64,000 bases of DNA from Nocardia coubleae NBRC 108252 (GTDB lineage: Bacteria; Actinomycetota; Actinomycetes; Mycobacteriales; Mycobacteriaceae): assembly GCF_001612805.1 (NCBI RefSeq), contig NZ_BDBD01000024.1:53847-117846 (forward strand). Reading direction: 5' to 3'. Positions 38,298 to 46,876 of this stretch are shown here, piece after piece (the first letter of the stretch is position 1; every line of letters starts with the position of its first letter). Below the pieces are notes generated by a model that did no database searches, was not told the DNA's origin, and was given only the letters and a program-made list of their open reading frames with translations. Made by a program: the position numbers and the translations under genes.

Positions 38298-39376
38298 CCG
38301 CACCGCAGCCCGGCCTGCTGCAGCTGATCGGCAACACCCCGGTCGTCCAGGTTCCCACCGGGAACAGCTGGTACACAGCCAAACTCGAATCGGCGAGCAT
38401 CGCGGGGATGAAGGCCCGTGCGGCGGTCTCGATGATGCGGGCGGCGGCCGCGCGAGGCGACCTCGCGCCGGGCGCCACGATCATCGAATCGACCAGCGGC
38501 ACTCTCGGATTAGGCCTTGCTTTGGCAGGCAAGGCGCTCGGTCACCCGATCGTGCTCGTGGTCGACGACGAACTGGAACCGGACCTGCGCGGTCTCTTCT
38601 CGGCGTTCGGCATCACCCTCGAGGTGGTCACCACCCCGCACCCGACCGGCGGCTGGCAGCAGGCCCGGCTCGACCGGCTGGCCGAACTGCTGGCCGCGAC
38701 ACCCGGCGCGTACTGGCCCGACCAGTACGACAACCCCGACAATGCCGGTGGCTACCAGGCCATGGGCGCGGAGATCCTCGCGCAGGTCGACGACGTCGAT
38801 GTGCTCGTCGCCTCGATCGGTTCCGGCGGCCACTGTGCGGGGCTCACCCGCGTCCTGCGCACCCGCTGGCCTCGGCTGCGGGTGGTCGGCGTCGACGCCG
38901 TCGGCTCCCGCATCTTCGGGCAACCGGACCGCCGCAGGCTCATGCGCGGCCTCGGCAGCAGCATCCTGCCCCGCAACGTGGCCTATGCCGACTTCGACGA
39001 GGTGCACTGGGTCGGCGCCGCCGAAGCCGTCGCGTCCTGCCGCGCACTCGCGGCCCACACCGGAATCGCGGGCGGCTGGAGCACCGGCGCCGCCGCCTTG
39101 GTCGCCGGCTGGATCGCCGACCGCGAGCCGGATTCCCGCGTACTCACCGTCTTCCCCGACGGCCCCCACCGCTACCTCCGAACCATCTACAACGACACCT
39201 GGTGCGGCGCGAACGGCCTGTTCGCCCCTCCCGCAACAGAACCCACAACCATCCCGACCCCCGACAGCGCCGAGGTCAGCGGCTGGGGGCGTTGCACAGT
39301 GGTCCGCGACCCCGCCCCCGCGCCGACCGATCCCGCCACCGCAGTGCACGACGACGCTGCCGAGGTGCTCGGGTGA
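38294..39376 (+). CDS. Cysteine-synthase-like PLP enzyme
   Basis: This 360-residue fold-type II PLP enzyme belongs to the cysteine synthase/cystathionine beta-synthase group. It opens with LLQLIGNTPVVQVP. The Schiff-base lysine is probably in SIAGMKARAAVSMMRAA, where family members have SxKDR. ATIIESTSGTLGLGLALAGK forms the substrate loop and ASIGSGGHCAGLTRVLR the phosphate-binding glycine loop. Such enzymes eliminate a leaving group from O-acetyl- or O-phospho-serine and add a nucleophile. The changed lysine surroundings and the kinase gene two places downstream suggest an O-phospho-amino-acid substrate and an amine nucleophile, as in SbnA of staphyloferrin B. That is inference. ATGA and GTGA overlaps flank it. 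Confidence 0.85.
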   Translation: MTAPQPGLLQLIGNTPVVQVPTGNSWYTAKLESASIAGMKARAAVSMMRAAAARGDLAPGATIIESTSGTLGLGLALAGKALGHPIVLVVDDELEPDLRGLFSAFGITLEVVTTPHPTGGWQQARLDRLAELLAATPGAYWPDQYDNPDNAGGYQAMGAEILAQVDDVDVLVASIGSGGHCAGLTRVLRTRWPRLRVVGVDAVGSRIFGQPDRRRLMRGLGSSILPRNVAYADFDEVHWVGAAEAVASCRALAAHTGIAGGWSTGAAALVAGWIADREPDSRVLTVFPDGPHRYLRTIYNDTWCGANGLFAPPATEPTTIPTPDSAEVSGWGRCTVVRDPAPAPTDPATAVHDDAAEVLG

Positions 39377-40638
39377 GGACGACGTTTCTCGCGCTGCCCA
39401 AGGGCGTGCGGTTGCTGCTGGTCAATCATCTGGTCGGGCATATCGGTTTCTATCTGTTGATCCCGTTTCTCGCCGACTATTTGCTGCACGACCTCGCGCT
39501 GTCGGCGGCGGTGGTCGGTGTCGTGCTCGGAGTGCGCAATCTGAGTCAGCAGGGCCTGTTTCTCGTCGGGGGGTCGGCGGCGGATCGGCTGGGGGCGCGG
39601 GGCGTGATCATGGTGGGGCTGGCCGTGCGGGCGCTCGGGTTCGCGTTGTTCGCACTCGGTGGTTCACTGCCGGTGGTGCTCGCGGCGGCGATCCTCACGG
39701 GTTTCGCGGGCGCGCTGTTCAATCCGGCCGTGCGCGCGTATATCGCCACCGACAGTGGTTCGCGGTCGGCGGAGGCGTTCGCTCTGTTCAATGTGTTCGG
39801 CAACGCTGGTTCGGCGATCGGGCCGGTGCTGGGGACCGTGCTGATCGCGGCGGGCTTCCGGATATCCGCGCTGGTCGCCGCCGTGATTTTCGTAGTGCTG
39901 GCGGTGGTTCAGTGGGTACTGCTGCCCGCGCGCCCGGTGCCCGCGCACGAGAGCGGGATCGGCGCCGACTTCACGACCGTGTTCACCGATCGCCGTTTCT
40001 GGGCGTTCACCCTCGCCCTGATGCCGATGTTCGCGTTACAGAGCCAGATCTATTTTCTGCTCACGTTGCAGGCACAGGACAGCGCCGATCCCCGGTACCG
40101 CGCCGGGGCGGTGGCCGCGCTGTTCGTGGTGGAGACCATAGCCGTTGTGGCCCTGCAGGTTCGGGTCACCACGGTGCTCATCCGCCGGCCTCGGCGCGGG
40201 CCCGCGATGGCGGCGGGGATGGCGATCATGGGCGTGTCGTTCCTGATCGCACCGGCCGCCGCGGGTGTTGTCACAGGCGTGGGCAGCGGACTCGCGGGGA
40301 CCGTACTGCGGGTCGTTCCCGTGGTGGCGGGCGCGGTGGTGCTGGCCATCGGGGTCACGGCAGTGCAGCCGTTCGTGAACGAGTCGATCGGCCGCTTCGC
40401 CGGAAACCGGCTCACCGGAACCTATTTCGGGGCGTTCTACCTGGCATCGGGACTGTTCACCGTGGTCGCGACATCCCTGAGCGGCGCGGTGCTCGACTGG
40501 GCGGGCGGGTCGCTCACCTGGCCGCCCGCACTGCTGTGCGCCGGGACGGGTGTGCTGTCCGCGGTCGCGATCCTCGGCTTGCATCGGCGGGCCGTGCTGC
40601 CCGATGCCGATATCGCTCACTCGGGAGACCGCACATGA
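39373..40638 (+). CDS. MFS transporter, probable exporter
   Basis: This 421-residue protein has twelve hydrophobic segments and the MFS loop signature GGSAADRLGARGVIMVG between helices 2 and 3. LLTGFAGALF-type helices (AAILTGFAGALFNPAVRAYI) and GNAGSAIGPVLGTVLIAAGF in the fifth helix (motif C) mark drug:H+ antiporters, which are exporters. Within this operon it is the natural exit route for the product. The start is GTG 39373 in a GTGA overlap, and the stop overlaps the kinase start (ATGA). No ribosome site of its own is needed. Confidence 0.88.
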   Translation: MRTTFLALPKGVRLLLVNHLVGHIGFYLLIPFLADYLLHDLALSAAVVGVVLGVRNLSQQGLFLVGGSAADRLGARGVIMVGLAVRALGFALFALGGSLPVVLAAAILTGFAGALFNPAVRAYIATDSGSRSAEAFALFNVFGNAGSAIGPVLGTVLIAAGFRISALVAAVIFVVLAVVQWVLLPARPVPAHESGIGADFTTVFTDRRFWAFTLALMPMFALQSQIYFLLTLQAQDSADPRYRAGAVAALFVVETIAVVALQVRVTTVLIRRPRRGPAMAAGMAIMGVSFLIAPAAAGVVTGVGSGLAGTVLRVVPVVAGAVVLAIGVTAVQPFVNESIGRFAGNRLTGTYFGAFYLASGLFTVVATSLSGAVLDWAGGSLTWPPALLCAGTGVLSAVAILGLHRRAVLPDADIAHSGDRT

Positions 40639-41621
40639 CTGATCCCCGCCACCCGGTGCGCGAGTGGCGCACGCCTTTTATCGAGCACCGGACACCGCCG
40701 ACGGCCGACACTCCGGGTATCGGCGTCGGCCGCGCCAACGGCAGTTGCGGGGAACTGCTGCAGGGCGTGCTCGACGGGGACCGCCACTTCCTCGTCACGC
40801 TGCCCATCCAGCGCGGCTCCGTCGCCGTCTTCGAACCAGGCGGTGACGACATCACCGTCGTCCCCGGGCACAAGTCGAAGGCTCGGCGCCTGGCGAGCGC
40901 GATGGTGGCGCGCTCACGGGTGCTGCGCGGCGGACGACTCACCGTGCGCAGCGAATTGCCCGAGGGCAAAGGCTTGGCCAGCTCCACCGCCGACCTGGTG
41001 GCGACGGCTCGCGCGGTCGCCGATGCCGAAGGCCGCACGGTCGGCCTCACCGAACTCGAAGCCGACCTGCGTGCCATCGAGCCCTCCGACGGGGTGATGT
41101 ATTCCGGCACGGTCGCCTACTTCCATCGGGAGGTGCGTCTGCACACCCGGCTGGGTGCGCTGCCGCCGCTGACCATCGTCACCGGCGACGAGGGCGGCGT
41201 GGTCGACACCGTCGAATTCAACCGCACCGAACCGTCTTTCGGCCCCGGGCACCAGCGCGAATACGCCGGATTGCTCGACGAACTCGGTGTCGCGATCGTG
41301 CGCGGGGACGTGACGGCGATCGGCGCGGTGGCCACCCGCAGTGCTGTGCTGAGTGCCGCGTTCCGCCACCGCCCGCATCTGGACTCGACCATCCGGGAAG
41401 CGCGCGCACTCGGCGCGGTGGGTGTCGTCGTCGCGCACAGCGGCACGACGACCGGAATCCTGCTGAGCGAGAATGACCGCGACTACCGCACCAAACTCGC
41501 TGCCGCGGAGCAGCTCTGCGCTTCGTTCGGCTGCGCGGTGAGCGTGCATCACACCCGCCGACCGGTCCGGGGACACCGGCTTCCGCACGAGCGCCTCCCG
41601 AGCAGAGAGCTACCCGCATGA
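40635..41621 (+). CDS. GHMP kinase, PduX-like
   Basis: This 328-residue protein has GHMP-kinase motifs: ANGSCGELLQGVLDGDRHFL at the N-terminus, typical of PduX L-threonine kinases, and PEGKGLASSTADLVATARAV as the glycine/serine-rich ATP loop. VVVAHSGTTTGILL near the C-terminus is motif 3. PduX phosphorylates L-threonine in cobalamin synthesis, but no cobalamin gene is present here. The neighbouring cysteine-synthase-like enzyme makes an O-phospho-serine or O-phospho-threonine product more sensible, in parallel with the SbnI kinase that feeds SbnA. The C-terminal tail (VRGHRLPHERLPS) is basic and variable. Overlaps of 4 nt join it to both neighbours. Confidence 0.82.
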   Translation: MTDPRHPVREWRTPFIEHRTPPTADTPGIGVGRANGSCGELLQGVLDGDRHFLVTLPIQRGSVAVFEPGGDDITVVPGHKSKARRLASAMVARSRVLRGGRLTVRSELPEGKGLASSTADLVATARAVADAEGRTVGLTELEADLRAIEPSDGVMYSGTVAYFHREVRLHTRLGALPPLTIVTGDEGGVVDTVEFNRTEPSFGPGHQREYAGLLDELGVAIVRGDVTAIGAVATRSAVLSAAFRHRPHLDSTIREARALGAVGVVVAHSGTTTGILLSENDRDYRTKLAAAEQLCASFGCAVSVHHTRRPVRGHRLPHERLPSRELPA

Positions 41622-42529
41622 TCACCATCGAACAGGTCCGCTTCGGCTACGGCGGACGAATCACCTTGGACAACATCAGCTTTCGCGCCGACCCGGGCAG
41701 CACCGTCGGGTTGATCGGCCCGAACGGATCGGGCAAGTCGACGCTGTTACGCCTGCTGTACCGCGCCCTGCGCCCCGCTGGTGGGACCATCACGATCGAT
41801 GCCACCCCGGTCGGCACACTGCGCGGACGTGATCTCGCCACGCGCCTGGCCGTCGTCGCCCAGGAATCACCACCGGACACACCGATCACGGTCGCCGAGA
41901 CGGTTCTGCTCGGCCGGGCGCCGTGGGTCGGTGCCTTCCAAGGATATTCACGCGCCGACCGCATCACCGCGGCCGCCGCCCTCGCCCGTGTCGGCGCCCG
42001 TGACCTGGCCGACCGCCCCTTCGCGACCCTGTCCGGTGGCGAGCGGCAGCGCGTCCTCATCGCCCGCGCCCTGGCCCAACAGGCCGACCACCTGCTCCTC
42101 GACGAACCGACCAACCACCTCGACATCCGCTACCAACACGAACTGCTCGCCCTGGTCCGCGGCCTCGACAAGACGACGACCATCGTCGTCCTGCACGACC
42201 TGAACCTGGCCGCCCGCTACTGCGACCACCTGGTCCTGCTCGACAACGGCCGCGTCGCCGCCGCGGGCCGGGTCGACGAGGTCCTCACCCCCGAAACCCT
42301 CGAACCCGTCTACCACATCCCCGTCCGCCGCACCACCGCCTTCGGCGCCACCCAACTCCTCTTCGGGCCGTCGGACGATGCGGAAGAACACAACCCGGTT
42401 GTCGCGGAGGCCGCCGAAATCCACCCCACGCCGGCTGACCACACTCCCGGCGGCGCAGCAGAACTCACCGATGACGGCCCCGAGGGGTCACCGTCGATGA
42501 CCGAGACCCGAGAGGCGGCGACGCGATGA
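41618..42529 (+). CDS. FecE/BtuD-type ABC transporter ATP-binding protein
   Basis: This 303-residue ATPase of the iron-siderophore/cobalamin class has Walker A GPNGSGKSTLLRLLYRALRP, Q-loop VVAQESPPDTPITVAETVLLG, signature LSGGERQRVLIARALAQQ, Walker B HLLLDEPTNHLDIRYQHEL and H-loop VVLHDLNLAARYCDHLV. The PTNHLDIRYQ wording is diagnostic for this class. It carries an unusual C-terminal extension of about 45 residues (DDAEEHNPVVAEAAE, then HTPGGAAELTDDG) that is acidic and probably disordered. It overlaps the kinase and permease genes by ATGA. Confidence 0.92.
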   Translation: MITIEQVRFGYGGRITLDNISFRADPGSTVGLIGPNGSGKSTLLRLLYRALRPAGGTITIDATPVGTLRGRDLATRLAVVAQESPPDTPITVAETVLLGRAPWVGAFQGYSRADRITAAAALARVGARDLADRPFATLSGGERQRVLIARALAQQADHLLLDEPTNHLDIRYQHELLALVRGLDKTTTIVVLHDLNLAARYCDHLVLLDNGRVAAAGRVDEVLTPETLEPVYHIPVRRTTAFGATQLLFGPSDDAEEHNPVVAEAAEIHPTPADHTPGGAAELTDDGPEGSPSMTETREAATR

Positions 42530-43605
42530 CCGCGACACTGGAGGTCGAGCAGATCGTCGACGACCTCGATCACGCACGGCACCGCACGCGCACCGTGCTG
42601 CTGATCGGCGGATTGCTCATCGCACTCGCCGTCACCGTGCTGGTGGCGGCCGGGCTCGGGCCGGTGGCCGTTCCGCCGGGCACCGTCGCCCGGATCATCG
42701 GCCACCACACGTTCGGCCGGCCGGTGACTCCCGATTGGACCACCGCGCAGGACTCGATCGTCTGGCTCGTCCGGGTGCCGCGCGTACTGCTCGGCGCGCT
42801 CGTCGGCGCCGCATTGGCGATCACCGGCGCCGTTCTGCAGACCATCGTGCGCAATGTGCTCGCCGATCCGCACATTCTCGGCGTCACCTCGGGCGCCTCG
42901 ACCGGTGCCGCCGTCTACCTGCTGTTCGGTGTGAGTGCGGCGGCGACCTCCGCCGCACTCGCGGCGAGTGCGTTCATCGGGGCACTGATCGCCACGGTGC
43001 TGCTGTTCGCCATCTCCCGGATCAACGGGCAGCTCACCTCGCTGCGCCTGCTGCTCGGCGGGGTGACCATCGGCTACATCTTCTCGGCCGCCACGAGCTT
43101 TCTGATCTTCGCCTCCGACCGCCCCGAAGGCGCGCGGACCGTGCTGTTCTGGCTGCTCGGCTCACTCGCCCCGGCGGCCTGGTCCTCGGTGGCGACCACC
43201 GTCGCCGTGGTCGCGGGCGCCCTGCTCGCGGTGCTGCTGATGGCGCCACGCCTGGACGCGCTCGCAGCGGGTGACGATACCGCGCGCACGCTCGGCTTCG
43301 CCCCGAATCGAATCCGGTTGTGGGCATTGTTGATCGTCGCGCTCGCCGTCGGCGCGGTGGTGGCCGTCGCGGGGGCGATCGGCTTCGTCGGGCTCATCGT
43401 TCCGCACGTCGCGCGGCTGTGCGTCGGCGGAACCCACCGGCACCTGCTGGTGGTGAGTGCCCTGCTCGGCGCGCTGTTCCTGGTGATCGCCGATGTGGGC
43501 GCCCGCACCGTTTTCGCACCGCGCGAACTGCCCATCGGCATCGTCACCGCCGCCGTCGGCGCGCCCCTGCTCCTGCTGCTGATCCGCCGCTCCCGCGCCT
43601 CCTGA
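42526..43605 (+). CDS. FecCD-family ABC transporter permease
   Basis: This 359-residue permease has about ten helices and the FecCD landmarks VPRVLLGALVGAALAITGAV, NVLADPHILGVTSGASTGAA, SLRLLLGGVTIGYIFSAATS and GAIGFVGLIVPHVARLCVGG. It is a single gene, so the channel is a homodimer. Such systems import metal chelates or cobalamin after they cross the mycolate layer. The start ATG overlaps the ATPase stop; 32 bases separate it from the binding-protein gene, the only non-overlapping junction in the operon. Confidence 0.93.
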   Translation: MTATLEVEQIVDDLDHARHRTRTVLLIGGLLIALAVTVLVAAGLGPVAVPPGTVARIIGHHTFGRPVTPDWTTAQDSIVWLVRVPRVLLGALVGAALAITGAVLQTIVRNVLADPHILGVTSGASTGAAVYLLFGVSAAATSAALAASAFIGALIATVLLFAISRINGQLTSLRLLLGGVTIGYIFSAATSFLIFASDRPEGARTVLFWLLGSLAPAAWSSVATTVAVVAGALLAVLLMAPRLDALAAGDDTARTLGFAPNRIRLWALLIVALAVGAVVAVAGAIGFVGLIVPHVARLCVGGTHRHLLVVSALLGALFLVIADVGARTVFAPRELPIGIVTAAVGAPLLLLLIRRSRAS

Positions 43606-43637
43606 TTTCTGCTCCATCGAAAGGAATACCGATCACC

Positions 43638-44612
43638 GTGTTCACAGGTGTCTCCTCCGCACGTCACCGTGCGATCCCCGCCCTCGCGCTGCTCACCGCC
43701 GTGGTCACCGGTTGCGGTGCGCCCGCACCGGCCACCAGCACGGCGGAAGACGGCTTCCCCCTGACTGTTTCGAGTTGTGGGCGTGATGTCACCTTCACCG
43801 CGCCCCCGCAGCGGGTCGTCACCGTCGGTTCCATCGCCGCGCCGACGATCGCCGCCGCCGGTGCCGCCGACCGCATCGTCACCCGCACCTTCGAAGCCGC
43901 CGCCTTCCCGGGCCAGTACGGTGATGCCCTGAAAGGCATCGAGATCACCGCGCCGACAGCCGAACTCGCTCGCGAGGAGATCATCGCCCGCTCCCCCGAC
44001 CTCGTGGTGAGCGTCGAGGGACTGTCGGTGACCCCCGACGACCTGGCCCAGGTGAACATCCCGCTGATCGTCACCCGTGGCTACTGCCGCGACGCGGCGG
44101 GCACCTTCGAGGACGTCTTCGCCGACATCTCGCTCTACGGCAAGCTCTTCGGCACCGCGGACGCCGCCGATGCCGAAGTCGCCACGCTGCGGCAGCGGGT
44201 GCGAGCGGTCACCGAAAAGCACAGCGGCACAACTGCTCCTCGACGCGCCGCGGCACTGATCCTGTCGCGCGACGGGGCCCAGCTCAAGGCCTACGGCTCG
44301 CAGAGCACCGTCCACGAACAGATGCGCATCCTCGGCCTGTCCAACATCTACGGCGACATCGCCAAACGCAATTTCGAAGCCAACACCGAAACGCTCATCG
44401 CCCAGGACCCCGAGGTGATCATCCTGCTCACCCAGGGCGACCAGACCCCCGAATCGGTGCGAACCACCCTTCGCCAGCGCCCCGAGCTGGCCGGGCTGCG
44501 CGCCATCCGCGACAACCGGATCATCGTCGCACCCTTCGGCTACACCGGTCCGGGACCGGTCGCCGTCGAAGGTCTCGAAGTGCTCGACCGCGAACTGGCG
44601 GGCCTGCGATGA
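43638..44612 (+). CDS. Metal-chelate binding lipoprotein (BtuF/FepB-type)
   Basis: This 324-residue protein is a periplasmic-binding-protein-2 lipoprotein. The signal peptide ends in a lipobox VVTGCGAP. The mature protein has the class III two-lobe layout: PPQRVVTVGSIAAPTIAAAG, ELAREEIIARSPDLVVSVEG, a long helix linker near ISLYGKLFGTAD, and TLIAQDPEVIILLTQGD. It binds a metal chelate or corrinoid and passes it to the permease. The best start is GTG 43638, 13 nt after AAGGA; nothing nearer is in frame. It overlaps the GNAT gene by ATGA. Confidence 0.88.
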   Translation: MFTGVSSARHRAIPALALLTAVVTGCGAPAPATSTAEDGFPLTVSSCGRDVTFTAPPQRVVTVGSIAAPTIAAAGAADRIVTRTFEAAAFPGQYGDALKGIEITAPTAELAREEIIARSPDLVVSVEGLSVTPDDLAQVNIPLIVTRGYCRDAAGTFEDVFADISLYGKLFGTADAADAEVATLRQRVRAVTEKHSGTTAPRRAAALILSRDGAQLKAYGSQSTVHEQMRILGLSNIYGDIAKRNFEANTETLIAQDPEVIILLTQGDQTPESVRTTLRQRPELAGLRAIRDNRIIVAPFGYTGPGPVAVEGLEVLDRELAGLR

Positions 44613-45169
44613 CCGCGACCACCACCGACTATCTCGTCCGCCCGGCCGGTCCCGCCGACCTGACCGGCGCGCGCAGCGTCATGCTCGACACCTTCTACCA
44701 GGTGTTCGGCATCGGCTACCTGCCCGAACACCACCACGACGTGATCGACCTCGACGCCACGTACCTGCGTCACCCGCGCAATCGGCTGTGGGTGGCCGAG
44801 CACGAGGGAGTCGTCGTCGGCACCACCGCGATCCGCGCGAAGGGACCTGCGCACCCACCCCATCCGGCCGAGCTGGCACGCCGCTATCCCGACGACACCA
44901 CCGCCCAGCTGTTCCGGGTCTACGTCCGGCCCGAACACCACCGGCGTGGGCTGGCCACCCGACTCGTCACCGCTGCCGTCGAAACCGTCCGGGCCACACC
45001 GGAATTCGACCGGCTGTACCTGCACACCGACGCACGGACTCCGGGCGCCCTGGAGTTCTGGCTCACCTTCGGCCACATCGTGCACGACGCGCGCGGTCCG
45101 CACGACGGGTTCCAGACGGTGCACCTCGAGATCCCCCTCGACCGGCCGAATCGAGAACTGGCGCGGTGA
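44609..45169 (+). CDS. GNAT family N-acetyltransferase
   Basis: This 186-residue protein is a GNAT acetyltransferase: LWVAEHEGVVVGTTAIRAKG for strands 2-4, TAQLFRVYVRPEHHRRGLATRLV with the acetyl-CoA pyrophosphate loop (R-x-x-G-L-A), and FDRLYLHTDARTPGALEFWLTFG. It has a His-rich stretch (LPEHHHDVIDL). As last gene of the operon it could tailor the product, detoxify it or hydrolyse it after uptake. Start ATG overlaps the binding-protein stop. Confidence 0.85.
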   Translation: MTATTTDYLVRPAGPADLTGARSVMLDTFYQVFGIGYLPEHHHDVIDLDATYLRHPRNRLWVAEHEGVVVGTTAIRAKGPAHPPHPAELARRYPDDTTAQLFRVYVRPEHHRRGLATRLVTAAVETVRATPEFDRLYLHTDARTPGALEFWLTFGHIVHDARGPHDGFQTVHLEIPLDRPNRELAR

Positions 45170-45235
45170 CGGCACACACGGCACTATCGAACTCGTGGAA
45201 CAGCAGCGAAACCGCCCGCGTTCGGGTGCCGTGTC

Positions 45236-46813
45236 GTGACCGTGCTCGCACCGGGAGAGAACCGGCCCGCGCCGGGCGATGAGCTGACCGTCACCGTGGC
45301 CTGTTCGGCCCCGGTCGACGTGTCGGCCCTGTTGCTCGACACCGCGGGCAAGGTGCGCTCCGACGCCGACTTCGTCTTCTTCAACCAGCCGACCGGGCCG
45401 GGTGTGGTGTACCGGCACGGCAACGGCGGACCCGACATCGTGCAGGTGAAGACCTCCGCACTGCCCGCCGACGTGGACAAGGTGGTGGTCACGGCAAGCC
45501 TCGACGGACGCGGACCCGCCACCTTCGCCACCGTCGGCAACCTCACCGCCACCATCCAGTCCGGGCCGACCGCCCTGACGTTCCCCGTCTCCGGGCTCAC
45601 CACCGAGAGCGGTGTGGTGTGCGTGGAGATCTACCGGCGCGGCGCGGCGTGGAAGGTGCGCGCCATCGGCCAGGGATACGACGACGGGCTCGCGGGCATC
45701 GCGTCGGCCTACGGGGTGAACCTCGACGACGAACCGGAACCCGCCGCGCACCAAGGGAATACGACGCTTCCCGCGAACCCGCCGCAGCATCCCGGCGCCC
45801 CGATGCCTCCCGGGCAGCCCCCGGTGGGCGGGGGCCACCCCCTGCCTGGTCACGGCCTTCCCGGGCAGTTCGCACCTCCCGGACCACCTGGCGCGTACCC
45901 ACCACCTGGACAGGCCCCGGCCCCCGGACAAGGCGCCTACGCCCCTGCGCCCGGACATGCACCAACCCCCGGACCGGCCGCCTACCCGCCGCCCGGGCAG
46001 TTCCCCCCGCCTGGTCAACCGGGTTCCCCACCACCCGCTCACCCTGGTGCGCAACCTTCGTACGCCTCTCAGCAAGGAGTCCCGCCCGTGCACAGCGACC
46101 TGTTCGACCCCTCGCATGCCGAGGTCAACGGCCTCGGTATCCAGAAGCAGGGCGGCAAGATGGTCAAGGTCGGGTTGAACGGGGAGGTGATGGCGCGGTC
46201 CGGGTCGATGGTGGCCTACCAGGGTGACCTGAAATTCGAAGCGCTCGGCTCCGGCGGCATCGGCCGCGCGATCCGGCAGCACCTCACCGGCGAAGGTGTG
46301 CCGTTGATGAAGGTGAGCGGGCGCGGCGACCTGTTCCTGGCCAACAGCGCCGCGGACGTGCACATCATCGACCTCGACGGCTCCGACGGTCTCACCATCA
46401 ACGGCGCCAACGTCCTCGCCTTCGACTCCACCCTGCGCTACGACATCGGCCGGGTACAGGGCGCGGCCGGAATCGCCTCCAACGCCGGCCTTTTCAACTG
46501 CGTCTTCACCGGCCGCGGCCGCATCGCCATCACCACCCACGGCACCCCGGTCGTCCTCACCGTCGACCAGGCCACCTACGCCGACCCCAACGCCGCCGTA
46601 GCCTGGTCCTCCAGCCTGCAGACCGGCATCAAACGCAACGACTCCTTCGGCCTCGGCCGCCTCATCGGCCGCAGCACCGGCGAAGCGAGCACCCTGTCGT
46701 TCTCCGGCCGCGGCTTCGTCATCGTCCAGCCCTCCGAACTCCCACCCGGCGGCCTCCTCGGCGGCACCGGCGGCGGCCAGCAAGCAGGCACCGGCGGCAG
46801 CCTCTTCGGCTGA
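45236..46813 (+). CDS. TerD domain-AIM24 domain fusion protein
   Basis: This 525-residue protein joins two families. Residues about 1-160 are a TerD domain with the canonical segments VRSDADFVFFNQPTGPGVVY and GGPDIVQVKTSALPADVDKV. Residues about 175-290 are a Pro/Gly/Gln/Ala-rich linker built from repeats of PPGQ. Residues about 295-525 are an AIM24 (mitochondrial-biogenesis family) beta-helix-like domain: LNGEVMARSGSMVAYQGDLK, LANSAADVHIIDLDGSDGL, LSFSGRGFVIVQPSELPPGG. AIM24 proteins in bacteria are linked to stress and membrane surfaces. GTG 45236 has no strong ribosome site. It follows the metallophore-like operon by 66 bp and is ended by an excellent terminator. It is the third TerD protein in the window. 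Confidence 0.82.
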   Translation: MTVLAPGENRPAPGDELTVTVACSAPVDVSALLLDTAGKVRSDADFVFFNQPTGPGVVYRHGNGGPDIVQVKTSALPADVDKVVVTASLDGRGPATFATVGNLTATIQSGPTALTFPVSGLTTESGVVCVEIYRRGAAWKVRAIGQGYDDGLAGIASAYGVNLDDEPEPAAHQGNTTLPANPPQHPGAPMPPGQPPVGGGHPLPGHGLPGQFAPPGPPGAYPPPGQAPAPGQGAYAPAPGHAPTPGPAAYPPPGQFPPPGQPGSPPPAHPGAQPSYASQQGVPPVHSDLFDPSHAEVNGLGIQKQGGKMVKVGLNGEVMARSGSMVAYQGDLKFEALGSGGIGRAIRQHLTGEGVPLMKVSGRGDLFLANSAADVHIIDLDGSDGLTINGANVLAFDSTLRYDIGRVQGAAGIASNAGLFNCVFTGRGRIAITTHGTPVVLTVDQATYADPNAAVAWSSSLQTGIKRNDSFGLGRLIGRSTGEASTLSFSGRGFVIVQPSELPPGGLLGGTGGGQQAGTGGSLFG

Positions 46814-46821
46814 CACACACG

Positions 46822-46857
46822 AAACCGCCCTGGTTCGCTCGGAACCAGGGCGGTTTT
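46822..46857. terminator. Intrinsic bidirectional terminator
   Basis: Perfect 15-bp arms (AAACCGCCCTGGTTC / GAACCAGGGCGGTTT) with a 5-nt loop, ending in TTTT on the plus strand and flanked by AAA on the other. It separates the convergent TerD-AIM24 and membrane-protein genes. Confidence 0.9.
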
Positions 46858-46876
46858 GCGCGTATGGAAGGAGTGC

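Noticed and set aside
40635..41621. Kinase as a cobalamin-pathway threonine kinase
   Set aside because: Sequence is PduX-like, but no other cobalamin gene is nearby and the context is different.
45770..46080. Tandem DNA repeat in the TerD-AIM24 gene
   Set aside because: It is in-frame Pro/Gly/Gln coding with degenerate units, a protein linker rather than a separate DNA repeat.
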